Shown: in pieces, positions 48,795-59,146 of the stretch | Numbering within the stretch: position 1 is the stretch's first letter | How the letters are laid out: every line of letters starts with the position of its first letter | NCBI RefSeq assembly: GCF_005239095.1 | Contig: NZ_SZUA01000002.1 | Span: forward strand, 558,001 to 622,000 | Origin: Luteimonas gilva | Lineage (GTDB): Bacteria > Pseudomonadota > Gammaproteobacteria > Xanthomonadales > Xanthomonadaceae | Length of the DNA: 64,000 bases | Reading direction: 5' to 3' | Made by a program: the position numbers and the translations under genes | Notes under the pieces: generated by a model | What the model was told of the DNA's origin: nothing | Databases searched by the model: none | What the model saw: only the letters and a program-made list of their open reading frames with translations

Positions 48795-50693
48795 ATGAGC
48801 GACGGGCTGCCAAAATACTGCGACTTGGTGATGAAAGGCGGCATCACCAGCGGCATCGTCTATCCCAATGCCGTGCTGGCCTTGGCCGAGGAATACCGGT
48901 TCAAGAACATCGGCGGCACGTCCGCCGGCGCGATCGCCGCGGCCGTGTCCGCCGCTGCCGCGATGGGCGAACGCGTGCGCGTTGCGGGTGCGGAGCGCGA
49001 TCCGAAGCTGGGTTTCGAAGGCTTGGCGGCCGTTTCCAAGCGGTTGTCGGCGGCGGGTTTCATCTATGGCCTGTTCCAGCCGGCGCGCGGCGCGAAGAAC
49101 GCTTATCGGCTATTGGTGATGTTGGCCGGACACGCGCCGCCGTGGCGCAAAGGCTTGGCGGCGTTGGCCGGCGTCGCCGCGATCGCTCCCGTGGAGACTT
49201 TATTGGCCTTCGCCACCTTGACGGGCCTGGGATACGGTGTAAGCGGTTGGCGCGGCGCCGTTGCCGCGGCATTGCCTTCGTTGTTGTGCGCGTGGGCGGC
49301 CGGCGGCTACTGCGCTTTGCAGCGCGTCGCGCGGGTGATCCGCAAGAACCAATTGGGGTTGTGCTCCGGCTCGCGCGTCGACGGCGACAAGCCCGCATTG
49401 ACCGAATGGATGCACGAGGTGCTGCAAGGATTGTCGGGCAAGCCGCTCGGGTCGCCGCTGACCTTCGCCGATTTGCGCGGAGCGCCGCGCTACGACGGCG
49501 AACCGCAGACCGAGCACGCGATCAATCTGCAAGTGATCACCACCGGCGTCTCCCACCGCGAACCGCGCACGCTGCCGTTCGAAGGCGCGAGCTTCTGGTT
49601 CCTGCGCGAAGAGTTCGATCGGCTGTTCCCGCCGCCGGTAGTGGATTGGATGGCCGCGCAGGATCCGGCGCCGGTGCAGGCGCAAGGAAAAACCTATTAC
49701 CGCCTGCCCGCCGATGGGGAATTGCCGGTACTGGTGGCGGCGCGCATGAGCCTGAGCTTTCCGCTGCTGATCAGCGCGGTGCCGTTGCACGAACCGGCGC
49801 GCTGGGAACAGGCCTCGGCGCGCACCGACGCGGACAGCGCCGCGCCGCCGGAAGAAAGCATGGCCGCGAGCACCGAGGGCCTCACCACCGGCGGCGAACG
49901 CGGCGGCGCCCAGATTTCCGCGTTCCGCATTTGCTGGTTCTCCGACGGCGGGATCAGCAGCAACTTTCCCATCCATTTGTTCGACGCCGCGTTGCCGCGC
50001 TGGCCCACGTTCGCGATCAACCTCGTGTACCCGAAGTCCGACGACGCCCGCCGGCGGCGTTCGACGGATGGGGACGGCCAACAGAGCATCGAGAGCGCGG
50101 TGTTCTTGCCGACCGAGAACAACAAGGGCTGGCAGCGCACTTATCAGTCCATCGCCGATCCCAGCGCGACGAAGGAAGTGTCCGGCTTCTTGTTCGGCAT
50201 CGTCGCCGCCATGCAGAACTGGCGCGACTTGCTGCTGGCGCGCGCGCCGGGGCAGCGCGACCGCATCGTCCACGTTTCTTTGGACGGCGACGAAGGCGGC
50301 ATGAACCTGGACATGCCGCAAGCGGTGCTGACCCGCATTTCCGACAAGGGCACCGCCGCAGGCCGGCGCTTCCGCGACTTCTCGTTCGAAAACCACTACT
50401 GGGTGCGCTGGCGCAATCTGGCGTCGGCGTGGCAGCGCTACACGATCCAGGTCGCCGGCAGCGCCGACCCCGCGCGCCGCGTGCCCGCCTATGCGCAGGC
50501 TTACGCGCAGGCCGCGCCGGAAGGTCCGCCGCCGCCGTCCTATAAGTTCTCCTCCGAGGCCAAGCGCAAGGCCGCCGAGGGCTTGCTGATGCGATTGCAG
50601 GAACAAGGCGAGGAGTGGGCCGATCTGGGCCCCGATCTGACCGACGGCGCGCCGCGTCCGTTGCCGCAGATGAAGATCACGCCGATCTACTAG
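48795..50693 (+). CDS. Patatin-like phospholipase with membrane insert
   Basis: 632 residues; start chosen at MSDGLPKYCDLVMKGG behind GCAAGGAGAAGGCA. The lipase core has the oxyanion loop MKGGITSG near residue 14, the nucleophile elbow GGTSAGA near 40 and the catalytic Asp in DGGISSNFPIHLFD near 395. Between elbow and Asp there is a hydrophobic insert (about 115-175: LAALAGVAAIAPVETLLAFA, GAVAAALPSLLCAWAAGGY) long enough for two or three membrane helices. Likely cleaves acyl chains of phospholipids at the inner membrane; physiological role unknown. Confidence 0.88.
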   Translation: MSDGLPKYCDLVMKGGITSGIVYPNAVLALAEEYRFKNIGGTSAGAIAAAVSAAAAMGERVRVAGAERDPKLGFEGLAAVSKRLSAAGFIYGLFQPARGAKNAYRLLVMLAGHAPPWRKGLAALAGVAAIAPVETLLAFATLTGLGYGVSGWRGAVAAALPSLLCAWAAGGYCALQRVARVIRKNQLGLCSGSRVDGDKPALTEWMHEVLQGLSGKPLGSPLTFADLRGAPRYDGEPQTEHAINLQVITTGVSHREPRTLPFEGASFWFLREEFDRLFPPPVVDWMAAQDPAPVQAQGKTYYRLPADGELPVLVAARMSLSFPLLISAVPLHEPARWEQASARTDADSAAPPEESMAASTEGLTTGGERGGAQISAFRICWFSDGGISSNFPIHLFDAALPRWPTFAINLVYPKSDDARRRRSTDGDGQQSIESAVFLPTENNKGWQRTYQSIADPSATKEVSGFLFGIVAAMQNWRDLLLARAPGQRDRIVHVSLDGDEGGMNLDMPQAVLTRISDKGTAAGRRFRDFSFENHYWVRWRNLASAWQRYTIQVAGSADPARRVPAYAQAYAQAAPEGPPPPSYKFSSEAKRKAAEGLLMRLQEQGEEWADLGPDLTDGAPRPLPQMKITPIY

Positions 50694-50738
50694 CGGCCGC
50701 GGCCTGCGGTGCAAGACCGTTTCGGCTAGCATGTTTCC

Positions 50739-51401
50739 ATGAACAAGTACGCGACCACCCTCGCGCGCGCGATGGAAGCCAAGAGCATGCGGATCGCCGC
50801 GCTCGCTCGTGAGGTGGGCAGTTCCGCCAGCTATATCTCCCAGTGCAAGGCGGGCAAATTGCCGCTGAGCGATGCATTCGCCGAAGAGGTGGCGGCACTA
50901 CTCGGCGTGGCGCCGCAGGACATCAGCGAACAGTACGCACGCAAGCTGAAGGCTGGGGCTGCTCTGGAGAGTATGGGGGTCCGCTCCATTGCGGCGGCGC
51001 TCCCCCGGGGACACGTTCGCTTGGAGCCGCTGGCGGAATTCGGCCCGTTGATGGAGGGCATGTCCTATGTGGTCATGCCCGAGGCCCTGGTCAGAAAGAA
51101 AATCGGTTTCACCCCGCTCGAGCAAGTCCGTTACGGATTCAATCCTTCCAAGGCGATGGCCCCCGACATTGAATACGGCGCGCTGTTCCTTGCGGACGCG
51201 TCGCAAACCGCGCCGGACGAAGTCATCGACGGTATGGTATACGCTTATCGGCTGTACGGCCGGCCCAACGTCCGGCGGTTGCTGGTGCGCAAGCGACGGC
51301 TATATGTAGGCGGGCACAACGCGTCGGCCGCCCCTACGCTACTGTCGGACGACGACCTCGAGCAGTTGAGCATCGGCGGATTGGTGATCGGAGCTTATTA
51401 G
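50739..51401 (+). CDS. Cro/CI-like regulator with inactive S24-type C-terminal domain
   Basis: 220 residues. N-terminal helix-turn-helix (MRIAALAREVGSSASYISQCKAGKLP). The C-terminal 90 residues follow the LexA/CI peptidase-like fold: SKAMAPDIEYGALFLAD corresponds to GDSMEPTIxxGDLVLVD, and IDGMVYAYRLYGRPNVRRL to the dG-x-Y-x-x-x-x-x-G-x-x-x-VKRL part. Ala139 stands in place of the nucleophilic Ser and Arg179 in place of the Lys base, so self-cleavage should be lost. The next gene, 34 bases on, is the MASE1 protein. Confidence 0.78.
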   Translation: MNKYATTLARAMEAKSMRIAALAREVGSSASYISQCKAGKLPLSDAFAEEVAALLGVAPQDISEQYARKLKAGAALESMGVRSIAAALPRGHVRLEPLAEFGPLMEGMSYVVMPEALVRKKIGFTPLEQVRYGFNPSKAMAPDIEYGALFLADASQTAPDEVIDGMVYAYRLYGRPNVRRLLVRKRRLYVGGHNASAAPTLLSDDDLEQLSIGGLVIGAY

Positions 51402-51435
51402 CGGACGCCACGGATGCGGCGGTTGAGGAAAGGGG

Positions 51436-52992
51436 ATGTTTAAATTATTCACGCGTGCCGACGCCGAACTGCGTTGGCTATTGGGCATCGGCATCGCCGC
51501 GGCCTACGCTGTGTGTTTCTTGTTGCTGCGCGGATATTCGCAAGACCAGTGGTACCTACCCGCGGGCCTGCGCGTGGCGGTATTGCTGCTGTTTCCTTAC
51601 CGCTACTGGCCGTATCTCATCTTGGGCGACGTCGCCGCGGTGCTTTGCTATCGGACGAAGCTTATCCCGGAACACGGGATGGGCTGGGTTGTCGTCTCGA
51701 CTGTGACGATGATGCCGGCGGCCGCACTGGTCGTCTATGCCCACAAGCGCCGGATCGAAGCCGGCCGCCTGCATTGGTACCCATCGCTGACCTTGTTGTC
51801 GGCATTGTCGGTGTCGGCGGTGAACGCCGTGTCCGGATATTTTTTGGCGACCGGGCTCGAACCGTTCAAATTGGAGAATGCACTCCGCCTGGTGATCGGC
51901 AATTATCTCGGCATCCTGGTGCTGACCCCACTGGGGGTTCTTTATCGGTCAGGGAACGCCGTTGCGCCGCTATCGCCCAATTTTTGGCCTAACGCGATCG
52001 GCGCTTTCGCGGCCGTCGCCGCTTTGTTCGCGGTGGCGGCGGCATGGCCAAGCTTGCTGCCCGCGCACCAGCATGGCCTAAAGATGCTCATGCTGATCCC
52101 CGCCGTGGCATTGGCGTTGCTGCACGGATGGCGCGGCGTAGCTGTCGGCGTGGCCATGGTCGACTTGGCCATAGGCTTGTTCACGATGCAAAGCCCGGCC
52201 ATCGTCGGCGAATACGATCAGGACGTGTTCCTCACGCAGCGCGGCTTCGCTATGTCGGCAACCGTCTTGTTCGGATTCTGCGCGCTGATTACGCAATGGC
52301 GACCGACAGGCCGCCACGACAACCATCGGCAACAAGCCATCGCCATCGCCCGGTCGAGCCTAGCGGCCAGCGAGCGCGAGCTGGAGCGGCGAACCCAGGA
52401 GCTGACCGAGCTTGGCGATTCGGTCCGCGAAAGCTATTCGCATGCAGCGCGTTCGTTGCGCGAACACGGCCATCATGAAGCGGCCATGGCCATCCAAAGT
52501 GATGGCGTGCAGCGCGCGCGCGAAATACGCAACCAGCTTACCCTCCTCTATCCGGTCGAGATCCGCTCGGTCGGTCTTTACGGCGCGCTCGGCAGCGGCA
52601 TGATCGCCGATATCTGGCGCCGCAACGGCAAAGTGGTGCGCAGCCTGCGCGGCGATGCGGGTGCGTTGAGCTTCGACCTGCAATTGGCCGCGTACCGGAC
52701 CATCTGCGACTTGGTGAGCCTTCTGCAGCAGACGGGGCACCCGCACCTTGCTTTGCGGGTACGTTGCGGCCAGAGCGGCCGCTGGAGCTACCTCGCGGCT
52801 ACGATCACGTCGGCAGACAGCGACGGTGCGCCGTTCAATCACGAATTCGCGATGTTGGAAACAGGCTATATCGCGAGCCGGGTACTGGCCTATGGCGGCG
52901 TGGTCCACCGCCGTGAGCATCGCATCGCTTTCATGATGCGCGAGGCTCTCGGCGCGCGCGCATCTCCGATCGGATTCAGCTGGTCCGTATGA
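51436..52992 (+). CDS. MASE1 membrane sensor with degenerate histidine kinase domain
   Basis: 518 residues. Residues 1-285 are a MASE1-type sensor with about eight hydrophobic helices (DQWYLPAGLRVAVLLLFPYRYWPYLILGD is the hallmark stretch, read here in part). A charged coiled linker (RELERRTQELTELGD) leads to a NarX-like kinase relic: LYPVEIRSVGLYGAL matches LRPxxLDxLGLxxAL, and LQLAAYRTICDLVSLLQQTG matches the LYRIxQEALxNxxKHA helix but lacks the Asn and the following G boxes. No H box is recognisable. Probably a non-phosphorylating signal protein. RBS GGAAAGGGG. Confidence 0.7.
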   Translation: MFKLFTRADAELRWLLGIGIAAAYAVCFLLLRGYSQDQWYLPAGLRVAVLLLFPYRYWPYLILGDVAAVLCYRTKLIPEHGMGWVVVSTVTMMPAAALVVYAHKRRIEAGRLHWYPSLTLLSALSVSAVNAVSGYFLATGLEPFKLENALRLVIGNYLGILVLTPLGVLYRSGNAVAPLSPNFWPNAIGAFAAVAALFAVAAAWPSLLPAHQHGLKMLMLIPAVALALLHGWRGVAVGVAMVDLAIGLFTMQSPAIVGEYDQDVFLTQRGFAMSATVLFGFCALITQWRPTGRHDNHRQQAIAIARSSLAASERELERRTQELTELGDSVRESYSHAARSLREHGHHEAAMAIQSDGVQRAREIRNQLTLLYPVEIRSVGLYGALGSGMIADIWRRNGKVVRSLRGDAGALSFDLQLAAYRTICDLVSLLQQTGHPHLALRVRCGQSGRWSYLAATITSADSDGAPFNHEFAMLETGYIASRVLAYGGVVHRREHRIAFMMREALGARASPIGFSWSV

Positions 52993-53176
52993 GCTGGCCG
53001 CACTGTTGACTTATTACGATTACTGATGCTAAATGACCGCGACGCCGCTTTCTCGCGAATGCGTCGTCCGCAATAGGGGTATCGGAACTTTTTTGACCGC
53101 AACGCGTCGCCGAGCTTCGGCGCGGCGGCGAAGGCGTACGCATGCCTGTTAGCGCGGTCCGTCGAAGGGAGCAATC

Positions 53177-54097
53177 GTGAATAGGAAGTGGTGCTTCATG
53201 GCCCTGCTGGCCCTGTCGGCAACCGCGCAGGCCGGCACCTGCGAGAGCGATTTCCAGGCCATCGGCGACCCGCGCAATGGGATGATGTTCATGGGCACGG
53301 TCAAGAAGGCCGGGTTGGGCATCGGCAGCGCATTGGGCCAGTTGCAGAAGATGGCGGCGGACGAAGGCTTCGAGATCGGCAACGAGTCGATCGTAGGCGA
53401 TACCGGCGAGGTGCTTTTTACCCGCAACCGGGACGTCAAGAAACCGATCGTCTACCGCGCCGAGGCGAACGCCGCAGGCGAAGTATCGTTGGGCGTCAAG
53501 CTGGCCCGCGGACAGCAGATGAACCCGGACGAGGTGCGCAGCAAATTCTGCGGGATGCTCAATGCGCTTGCGCCCGGCAAGCAAGGCGACGCGATCGCCG
53601 CCGCCGCGAGGGCCAAGTCCGGCTCGGGACAAATCATCGACGCCGAAGCGCCCAAGCTGTCCGCGGAAATCGGCCGCGACATCAAGAAGATCATGGCCGG
53701 GGTGAACAGCAAGGGCGTGCTGGGCAATCTGCTGATCGGCAGCACCGATTATGCGACCGCGGGCGAGCGCAACGAAGCCTTCGCGCCGGTCCGCGCCAAG
53801 TACATGGGCCGCAGATACCGGATCGACGGGCAGGTCTATACGACATCGAAAAACACGTACGGCGCGAGCGTGATGCAGATTGCCTACCTGGTCACCCAAA
53901 CCCGCGGACTGCTCGGCATTCGCGACAGCTCCACCTACAACAGCAATAACTTCGAGATCCAGTGCACGCTCGCGCCGGACCAGGCCAAGTTGTACCTCAC
54001 CCTCGAAGAGGGCGACTGGGTGAAGCTGCTGGGGACGGTGGAATACATCGATACCGAAGGCATGCGGCTGAGGGATTGCCGACAGGCGCCGGGTTGA
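53177..54097 (+). CDS. Secreted protein of unknown function
   Basis: 306 residues, GTG start with GAAGGGAGCAATC upstream. Signal peptide (CFMALLALSATAQAG). The mature part has a helical centre (AAAARAKSGSGQIIDAEAPK) and a C-terminal beta-rich part, YLTLEEGDWVKLLGTVEYI with RLRDCRQ, that looks like the small OB-type (tRNA_anti-like) domain of exported proteins; Cys pairs there may be bridged. It lies 64 bases before the RHS gene on the same strand and might belong with it, though this is positional only. The 184 bases before it hold no other gene. Confidence 0.6.
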   Translation: MNRKWCFMALLALSATAQAGTCESDFQAIGDPRNGMMFMGTVKKAGLGIGSALGQLQKMAADEGFEIGNESIVGDTGEVLFTRNRDVKKPIVYRAEANAAGEVSLGVKLARGQQMNPDEVRSKFCGMLNALAPGKQGDAIAAAARAKSGSGQIIDAEAPKLSAEIGRDIKKIMAGVNSKGVLGNLLIGSTDYATAGERNEAFAPVRAKYMGRRYRIDGQVYTTSKNTYGASVMQIAYLVTQTRGLLGIRDSSTYNSNNFEIQCTLAPDQAKLYLTLEEGDWVKLLGTVEYIDTEGMRLRDCRQAPG

Positions 54098-54161
54098 GCC
54101 GAGCGATCCAGACGGTAACGACGCATAGAACGATAGGATCAAATCTCTTAGGGGATGAGGT

Positions 54162-57100
54162 ATGCGCACTAGGGCGATTCAAAGGATTGTCGCTGATTCA
54201 TACGCGGCATTGATGATGTCGTTCGCACGTTTGACCGACGTCCGGCCCTGTCGAGATTCCGTTCGACGCGCTGAAGGCGCAGAAAGGATCCGCAGGGCAG
54301 CGGCTCTATTGCTATTTGTAAGCTTGCTGCTGCCGGCAGCGACGGTATTCGCCCAAGAAAGCGGCCGTGCTTGGACGACGTCCGTCAACGGCGCGGGGAC
54401 TTTCAATACCGTGCCGGAGGCCGAGGCGATAATCAGGGCGCAATACGGCTCCGACCTGGTCTTGAAGAGTCAGCAGACGCAGGACGGCAATACGACGCTG
54501 ACTTACTGGCGGGGACGTAAAGGGCCGGCATCCGGAGCTTGGGGCTACAGCAGAATCGCTCCCGGAACTCCGACTAAATTTCAAACGGAACAAGAGTCCG
54601 TCGACGATGCCGTTCAATACTGGTCGCAGTGGCGAGACTGCCCCGTATCAGTTACGAGCGAGGGCGGCTGGGTATCCACTGGAACTTGGTCGGATGGACA
54701 AAGCAATTACGAAAAAAAGATATACAAGATCGGGCACTACAATGACGGCGGCAATGGCAGCGAATGCACGCGCCATGTGGTCGATACGCAGGAGATGCAT
54801 CGCAGCCGCGATATTTCATGTCCTTCGGGTTTCCTCTGGGATGGCGCGGAGTGGGGGTGCGTCAATCCAACGCGCGGCTATATTTACTCGAAGCAATTGC
54901 TCGCCTGCAGTCCGTGCTCGCACGTCGGCGATCCGGCGGATGTGACGACCGGCGAACTGTACGAATCGGAGCAGGACTTCGACTTGGGATGGGTCTCGCT
55001 CACGCGCTACTACCATTCCGGAACTTCTATAGCGCTTAGCGGACTCGGAAACGGCTCCTGGACGCATTCGCACAATCTGCAGATATCCTTCAAGGACGGA
55101 AATCCAGTCGGCTTGATGCGCGGCAACGGCGCCCAGGTGGGCTTCCGCGCGTCGGGCGGCGCTTTCGAAGCCAACGATGGTAGCGGCGATAGGATAGAGA
55201 ACGACGGCGCCGGCAATTGGGTGCTCGAGCAGTCGGACCGCACCTTGGTATTCGATGCCAAGGGCCGCCTGGTAGGGCAGTGGATGGAGGACGGAAGCGC
55301 GCTCTCCTACGCCTACGATGCCGCAGGACGGCTCATCTCCATCAAGAACGAGTCAGGGCGATCTATCGATTTCCAATACGCCAATGCGTATGGCGAGGCG
55401 CAGATCAGCGCGATCAGGATCGCTGGAACGGTGCTGGTGTCCTATACGTACCTCAACGGCAAGCTCGCTTCGGCAAGCTATCCCGGAGCGGGCGCGAGGA
55501 TGTACCAATACGACGATGCTCGCTTCGCCACTCATCTGACGAGCATCAAAGCGGAAGATTCGCGTCTCTACAGCACCTTCGTTTACGACGCGAAGGGGCG
55601 GGTGCTGTCAAGCGAACATGCAAATGGCGCCGACAGGACAGAATTCACGTATACCGCGCAAGGCGGCGCAGTGGCCAAGGACGCGCTTGGCCATGAGACA
55701 AACTATGAATTGACCGCGAGCAGCCCCACCGATCTGCCGAGAAAGTTGTCGAACGTATCCGATGGCGTCGCGTCGACGAGCCGGACATACAACGACGAAT
55801 CCACCGACTTCCGTCGCCGCCTGAAAACCGTCAACAGGAACGACGTCCAGACCAGCTACGGCTATAGTGAGAGTACACTGGACGGTCAGGCGGTCAAGAT
55901 CGAAACCATAGAAGAAGCTGTCGGCAAACCAGAGAAACGCACGACGGTTACATACCGCGATCTGGCCACCAATCGGCTTCTATTGAGCGAAGCGGGCAAC
56001 CGCAAAACCCGTATCGCCCGCAATAGCCGGATGCAGCCGACCCAGGTAACGGTCACGGACGCCGCTACCGGCGAGAGCCGTACCACGACCTACACCTACT
56101 GCGAGCAAGCCGACGTCACGGCCGGGACGTGTCCCTTGATCGGGCTCGTTATCAAAGTCGACGGCCCGCGCACGGACGTCAGCGATATCACCACTTACAC
56201 CTATCGGGCCAGCGACGAGCCGACTTGCGCATCGAGTCCGGCGGCGTGTCCGTACCGAAAAGGCGATGTGTGGAAGGTCGCCAGACGGGTATCGGACACA
56301 TTGAGCCTCATAGAGGAAACTCTCAGGTACGACAGCGCCGGCCGTCCGCTGTCCGTCAAGGACGCCAACGGCGTGATTACGGACTACGAATACACTTCTC
56401 GCGGACAACTGACCGCTCGCAAGTTGCGAGGCGCCGACAACGCCACCGAAGCCGACGATCAAATCGCGCGCATCGAGTACTGGCCGACAGGCTTGGTGAA
56501 GAAGATCACAGACCCGACCGGTGCGTCCAGCAGCTTCGCGTACGACGACGCCCAGCGCCTGACCGATATCGCCGATCAGGACGGCAACACCGTGCACTAC
56601 TCGCTCGACAATGCCGGCAATCGCAAGACCGAGGAAGTTAAGACGGCGGCCGGCGTAACCAAGCGCAGCCTTTCCCGCACCTATAACGCGCTGGGCCAGA
56701 TGGAAAGCCAGTCCGACGCCGATCCGACACCCAATGTGACGCGCTATACCTACAACAAGAATGGCGGCCTGGAGACAGCGACGGATCCCTTGGCTCATCG
56801 CGCCCGGCAGCAATACGATGCCTTGGATCGCCTGAAGAATACGCTCGAAGACGAGACCGGCCTCAGGGTCGCGACGAGCTACGAGTACGATGCCCTGGAC
56901 AACCTGACTAAGGTCAACGATCCGCGGCAGAAGACCACTACCTTCACCTACAACGCCTTCGGCGAGGTGATCCAGGAGGTCAGCCCGGATCGCAAGACCA
57001 CTACGTACACCTACGATAGCGCCGGTAACCTGAAGACGAAAACCGACGCCCGCAACGTCAAGTGGGAGTACAGCTACGACGCGCTCAACCGCCTGGCCAG

Positions 57101-58937
57101 GATCTACACCGCGACCGGCAATCGAGAGCAATTGTGGAGCTACGACAATTGCGGCAGTTACGGCAAAGGACGGCTGTGCGCCACCGGCATCATCGGGACC
57201 AACGTCCTGTTCGACTACGACCGGTTCGGCAACCTCAGATTGCGGCAGGACCAGATCACCGGCAAGGAAGGAGCGGGCGTCAGGAGCGCCTATTACACCT
57301 ATTACACCTACGATGTCGCGGGACGGCTGACCGCTATCCAGTATCCCGATGGAATGAAGGTCGGTTATGGCTACGACGAGGACGTGCCGACCTCGATGAA
57401 AGTGACGATCGGCACGGTGGAGAGCAATGCCGTTACCGGAGCAACCTACGAACCTTTCGGGCCGGCCAACAGTTGGACGTATGGCAATGGCTTGAAGCGT
57501 CTGATCGGATACAACAAGGACGGGCAGCCCGATGCGATTAGCGTCGACAACGGTCCGCTGCAAAGCCTGACCTATGCCTTCGACGGCAACAACCGCATCG
57601 ACAAGATCACCAATGCCGGCAATCCGGGCACTACGCAGGACTACGACTACGACGGCGTCTCGCGCCTGCAGCAGTTCAGCACCGGTTTCAACGACACCCT
57701 GACTTACACCTACGATGGCACAGGCAACCGCACTAAGATGGTGCTCAGCGGGAAGTCCAGCCGGACCGATATCTATGCTGTCGAGAGCGACAGCAATCGG
57801 CTGAGCTCAATTAGCGGCGGACAGACCGCGGCCTTCGGCTACGACGCAGCCGGCAATACGACCAGCGCCTATGGTTTGACCTTAGCCTACAACGGTTTCA
57901 ATCGGTTGCAGTCGGTCAGCAGGAACGGGGTTCAGGTTGCGGCGTACCAGTACAACGTCTTCAACGAGCGCACGTTCAAGACAGCCCCGCAAGGGGACTT
58001 CCGTTACGTCTACACGCCGGATAGCCGGCTGCTGAGCGAGCATCAGGACAACGGCGACATCTGGACGAATTATCTGTGGTTCGGCGACGAGTTGGTCGGC
58101 CTGGTCCGGAACGGGCAGATTTACTACGTCCACAACGATCATCTGGGCCGGCCCGAGATCGCGACGGACGCCGCGAAAGCGGTGAAGTGGCGGGCGAACA
58201 ACTATGCGTTCAACCGTTCGATCGGCCAGGACGCGATCGGCGGCTTGAATGTAGGTTTCCCGGGCCAGTATTACGATGCGGAGACTGGCTTCTGGTACAA
58301 CATCAATCGGTACTACGATTCGAACACGGGCAACTATTTGCAGAACGATCCCATTGGTTTGGCGGGAGGGATCAATACCTATGCATATGTGGGACGAAAT
58401 CCTGTTAACCGACTAGATCCGCTTGGCTTGGCTGAGTGTTCGTTGATATTCAGTAATGGCCAAGGGCGGCTTAAATGCACCCCAACTAACCCTGAAAATA
58501 GCGCAGTTGACATTCCAGTTGCATCCGGAAATAACGGCGCAGGAACAAATTGCAAAAACAATCCCGATTGCGATGCAGATGTAGGGCGTGGCCCGATCCC
58601 AAGAGGGTGTTGGAAATGGACGAACGGTTGGACATCAAAACCAAATGGGCGCGTGCTTGAGCCGTGCGAAGGAACAGAGACGCATGGAAGAACTCTAATT
58701 CGTTCTCATAGTTGTATAAATGCTTTCGGCCCTTCTAAGACTGGGCCATTTTGCTCTGAAGGATGTGTTACTGGATCGGCAGCCGACATTCGACTCCTCA
58801 ATGCATTGATCGATGCGGAGCCGGGGTCAACATTACAAGTGGGGCCTAAACCGGAAGCGGCAACTGCCCAGCAGAGGAGCGGCGAAGATATGATCAGGGC
58901 TTTGTTACTTCTAGTGATATCAGGTGTGAAAAAATGA
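54162..58937 (+). CDS. RHS/YD-repeat protein with DUF2778/Tlde1-like C-terminal toxin tip
   Basis: 1591 residues. N-terminal signal sequence ([20 protein letters not shown]) instead of a PAAR domain, so export looks Sec-dependent rather than T6SS-loaded. A DUF6531-like start ([20 protein letters not shown]), then about 25 YD repeats ([27 protein letters not shown]), and the RHS core ([12 protein letters not shown] ... [20 protein letters not shown]) ending in DPLGL at 1419-1423. The last 168 residues differ in base composition (AT-richer) and contain [10 protein letters not shown], His1516 in IRSHSCIN and SEGC ending at Cys1535, the His/Cys pattern of the DUF2778/Tlde1 L,D-transpeptidase-like fold. 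Expected to attack peptidoglycan; this is inferred. RBS GGGGATGAGGT. Confidence 0.88.
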   Translation: MRTRAIQRIVADSYAALMMSFARLTDVRPCRDSVRRAEGAERIRRAAALLLFVSLLLPAATVFAQESGRAWTTSVNGAGTFNTVPEAEAIIRAQYGSDLVLKSQQTQDGNTTLTYWRGRKGPASGAWGYSRIAPGTPTKFQTEQESVDDAVQYWSQWRDCPVSVTSEGGWVSTGTWSDGQSNYEKKIYKIGHYNDGGNGSECTRHVVDTQEMHRSRDISCPSGFLWDGAEWGCVNPTRGYIYSKQLLACSPCSHVGDPADVTTGELYESEQDFDLGWVSLTRYYHSGTSIALSGLGNGSWTHSHNLQISFKDGNPVGLMRGNGAQVGFRASGGAFEANDGSGDRIENDGAGNWVLEQSDRTLVFDAKGRLVGQWMEDGSALSYAYDAAGRLISIKNESGRSIDFQYANAYGEAQISAIRIAGTVLVSYTYLNGKLASASYPGAGARMYQYDDARFATHLTSIKAEDSRLYSTFVYDAKGRVLSSEHANGADRTEFTYTAQGGAVAKDALGHETNYELTASSPTDLPRKLSNVSDGVASTSRTYNDESTDFRRRLKTVNRNDVQTSYGYSESTLDGQAVKIETIEEAVGKPEKRTTVTYRDLATNRLLLSEAGNRKTRIARNSRMQPTQVTVTDAATGESRTTTYTYCEQADVTAGTCPLIGLVIKVDGPRTDVSDITTYTYRASDEPTCASSPAACPYRKGDVWKVARRVSDTLSLIEETLRYDSAGRPLSVKDANGVITDYEYTSRGQLTARKLRGADNATEADDQIARIEYWPTGLVKKITDPTGASSSFAYDDAQRLTDIADQDGNTVHYSLDNAGNRKTEEVKTAAGVTKRSLSRTYNALGQMESQSDADPTPNVTRYTYNKNGGLETATDPLAHRARQQYDALDRLKNTLEDETGLRVATSYEYDALDNLTKVNDPRQKTTTFTYNAFGEVIQEVSPDRKTTTYTYDSAGNLKTKTDARNVKWEYSYDALNRLARIYTATGNREQLWSYDNCGSYGKGRLCATGIIGTNVLFDYDRFGNLRLRQDQITGKEGAGVRSAYYTYYTYDVAGRLTAIQYPDGMKVGYGYDEDVPTSMKVTIGTVESNAVTGATYEPFGPANSWTYGNGLKRLIGYNKDGQPDAISVDNGPLQSLTYAFDGNNRIDKITNAGNPGTTQDYDYDGVSRLQQFSTGFNDTLTYTYDGTGNRTKMVLSGKSSRTDIYAVESDSNRLSSISGGQTAAFGYDAAGNTTSAYGLTLAYNGFNRLQSVSRNGVQVAAYQYNVFNERTFKTAPQGDFRYVYTPDSRLLSEHQDNGDIWTNYLWFGDELVGLVRNGQIYYVHNDHLGRPEIATDAAKAVKWRANNYAFNRSIGQDAIGGLNVGFPGQYYDAETGFWYNINRYYDSNTGNYLQNDPIGLAGGINTYAYVGRNPVNRLDPLGLAECSLIFSNGQGRLKCTPTNPENSAVDIPVASGNNGAGTNCKNNPDCDADVGRGPIPRGCWKWTNGWTSKPNGRVLEPCEGTETHGRTLIRSHSCINAFGPSKTGPFCSEGCVTGSAADIRLLNALIDAEPGSTLQVGPKPEAATAQQRSGEDMIRALLLLVISGVKK

Positions 58938-59035
58938 ATAGTGGTGCGCCAGCGCTATCTATTGAATTGGCGAGGATGAGGATTTCTTGCGTTCCTCAAG
59001 GTCGGGGTAGCGGGGAGGGTTCGCGCCATATTTAA
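58934..59035 (+). pseudogene. Stub of a possible immunity gene, cut short
   Basis: An ATG overlaps the RHS stop (ATGA), the arrangement usual for toxin-immunity pairs, but the frame closes after 33 codons. About fifteen codons look like sequence of their own ([16 protein letters not shown]); the rest reads through GTCGGGG...GGAGGG...TTCGCGCC, which resembles the repeat at the left end of the window. It may be a remnant of an immunity gene replaced by a repeat, or chance. Nothing else is seen up to dinB. Confidence 0.35.
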
Positions 59036-59146
59036 ACCATGCTAGGGCGCGGCGCTTGTTTTGGGTCGCTGTCCAGGCCATGGCTTGTCGCCAACTGATT
59101 CGCACAGTATTGGCGACCAGTTTTTGGGGTGGCGCATAATCCCCGC

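Noticed and set aside
49142-50545. A 467-codon frame inside the patatin gene
   Set aside because: Frame-shifted shadow with Arg-rich translation and no motifs; the patatin frame has all catalytic residues.
53177-54097. Assignment of the secreted protein as an immunity protein for the RHS toxin
   Set aside because: It lies upstream of the toxin gene, whereas immunity genes normally follow, and no immunity family is recognisable.
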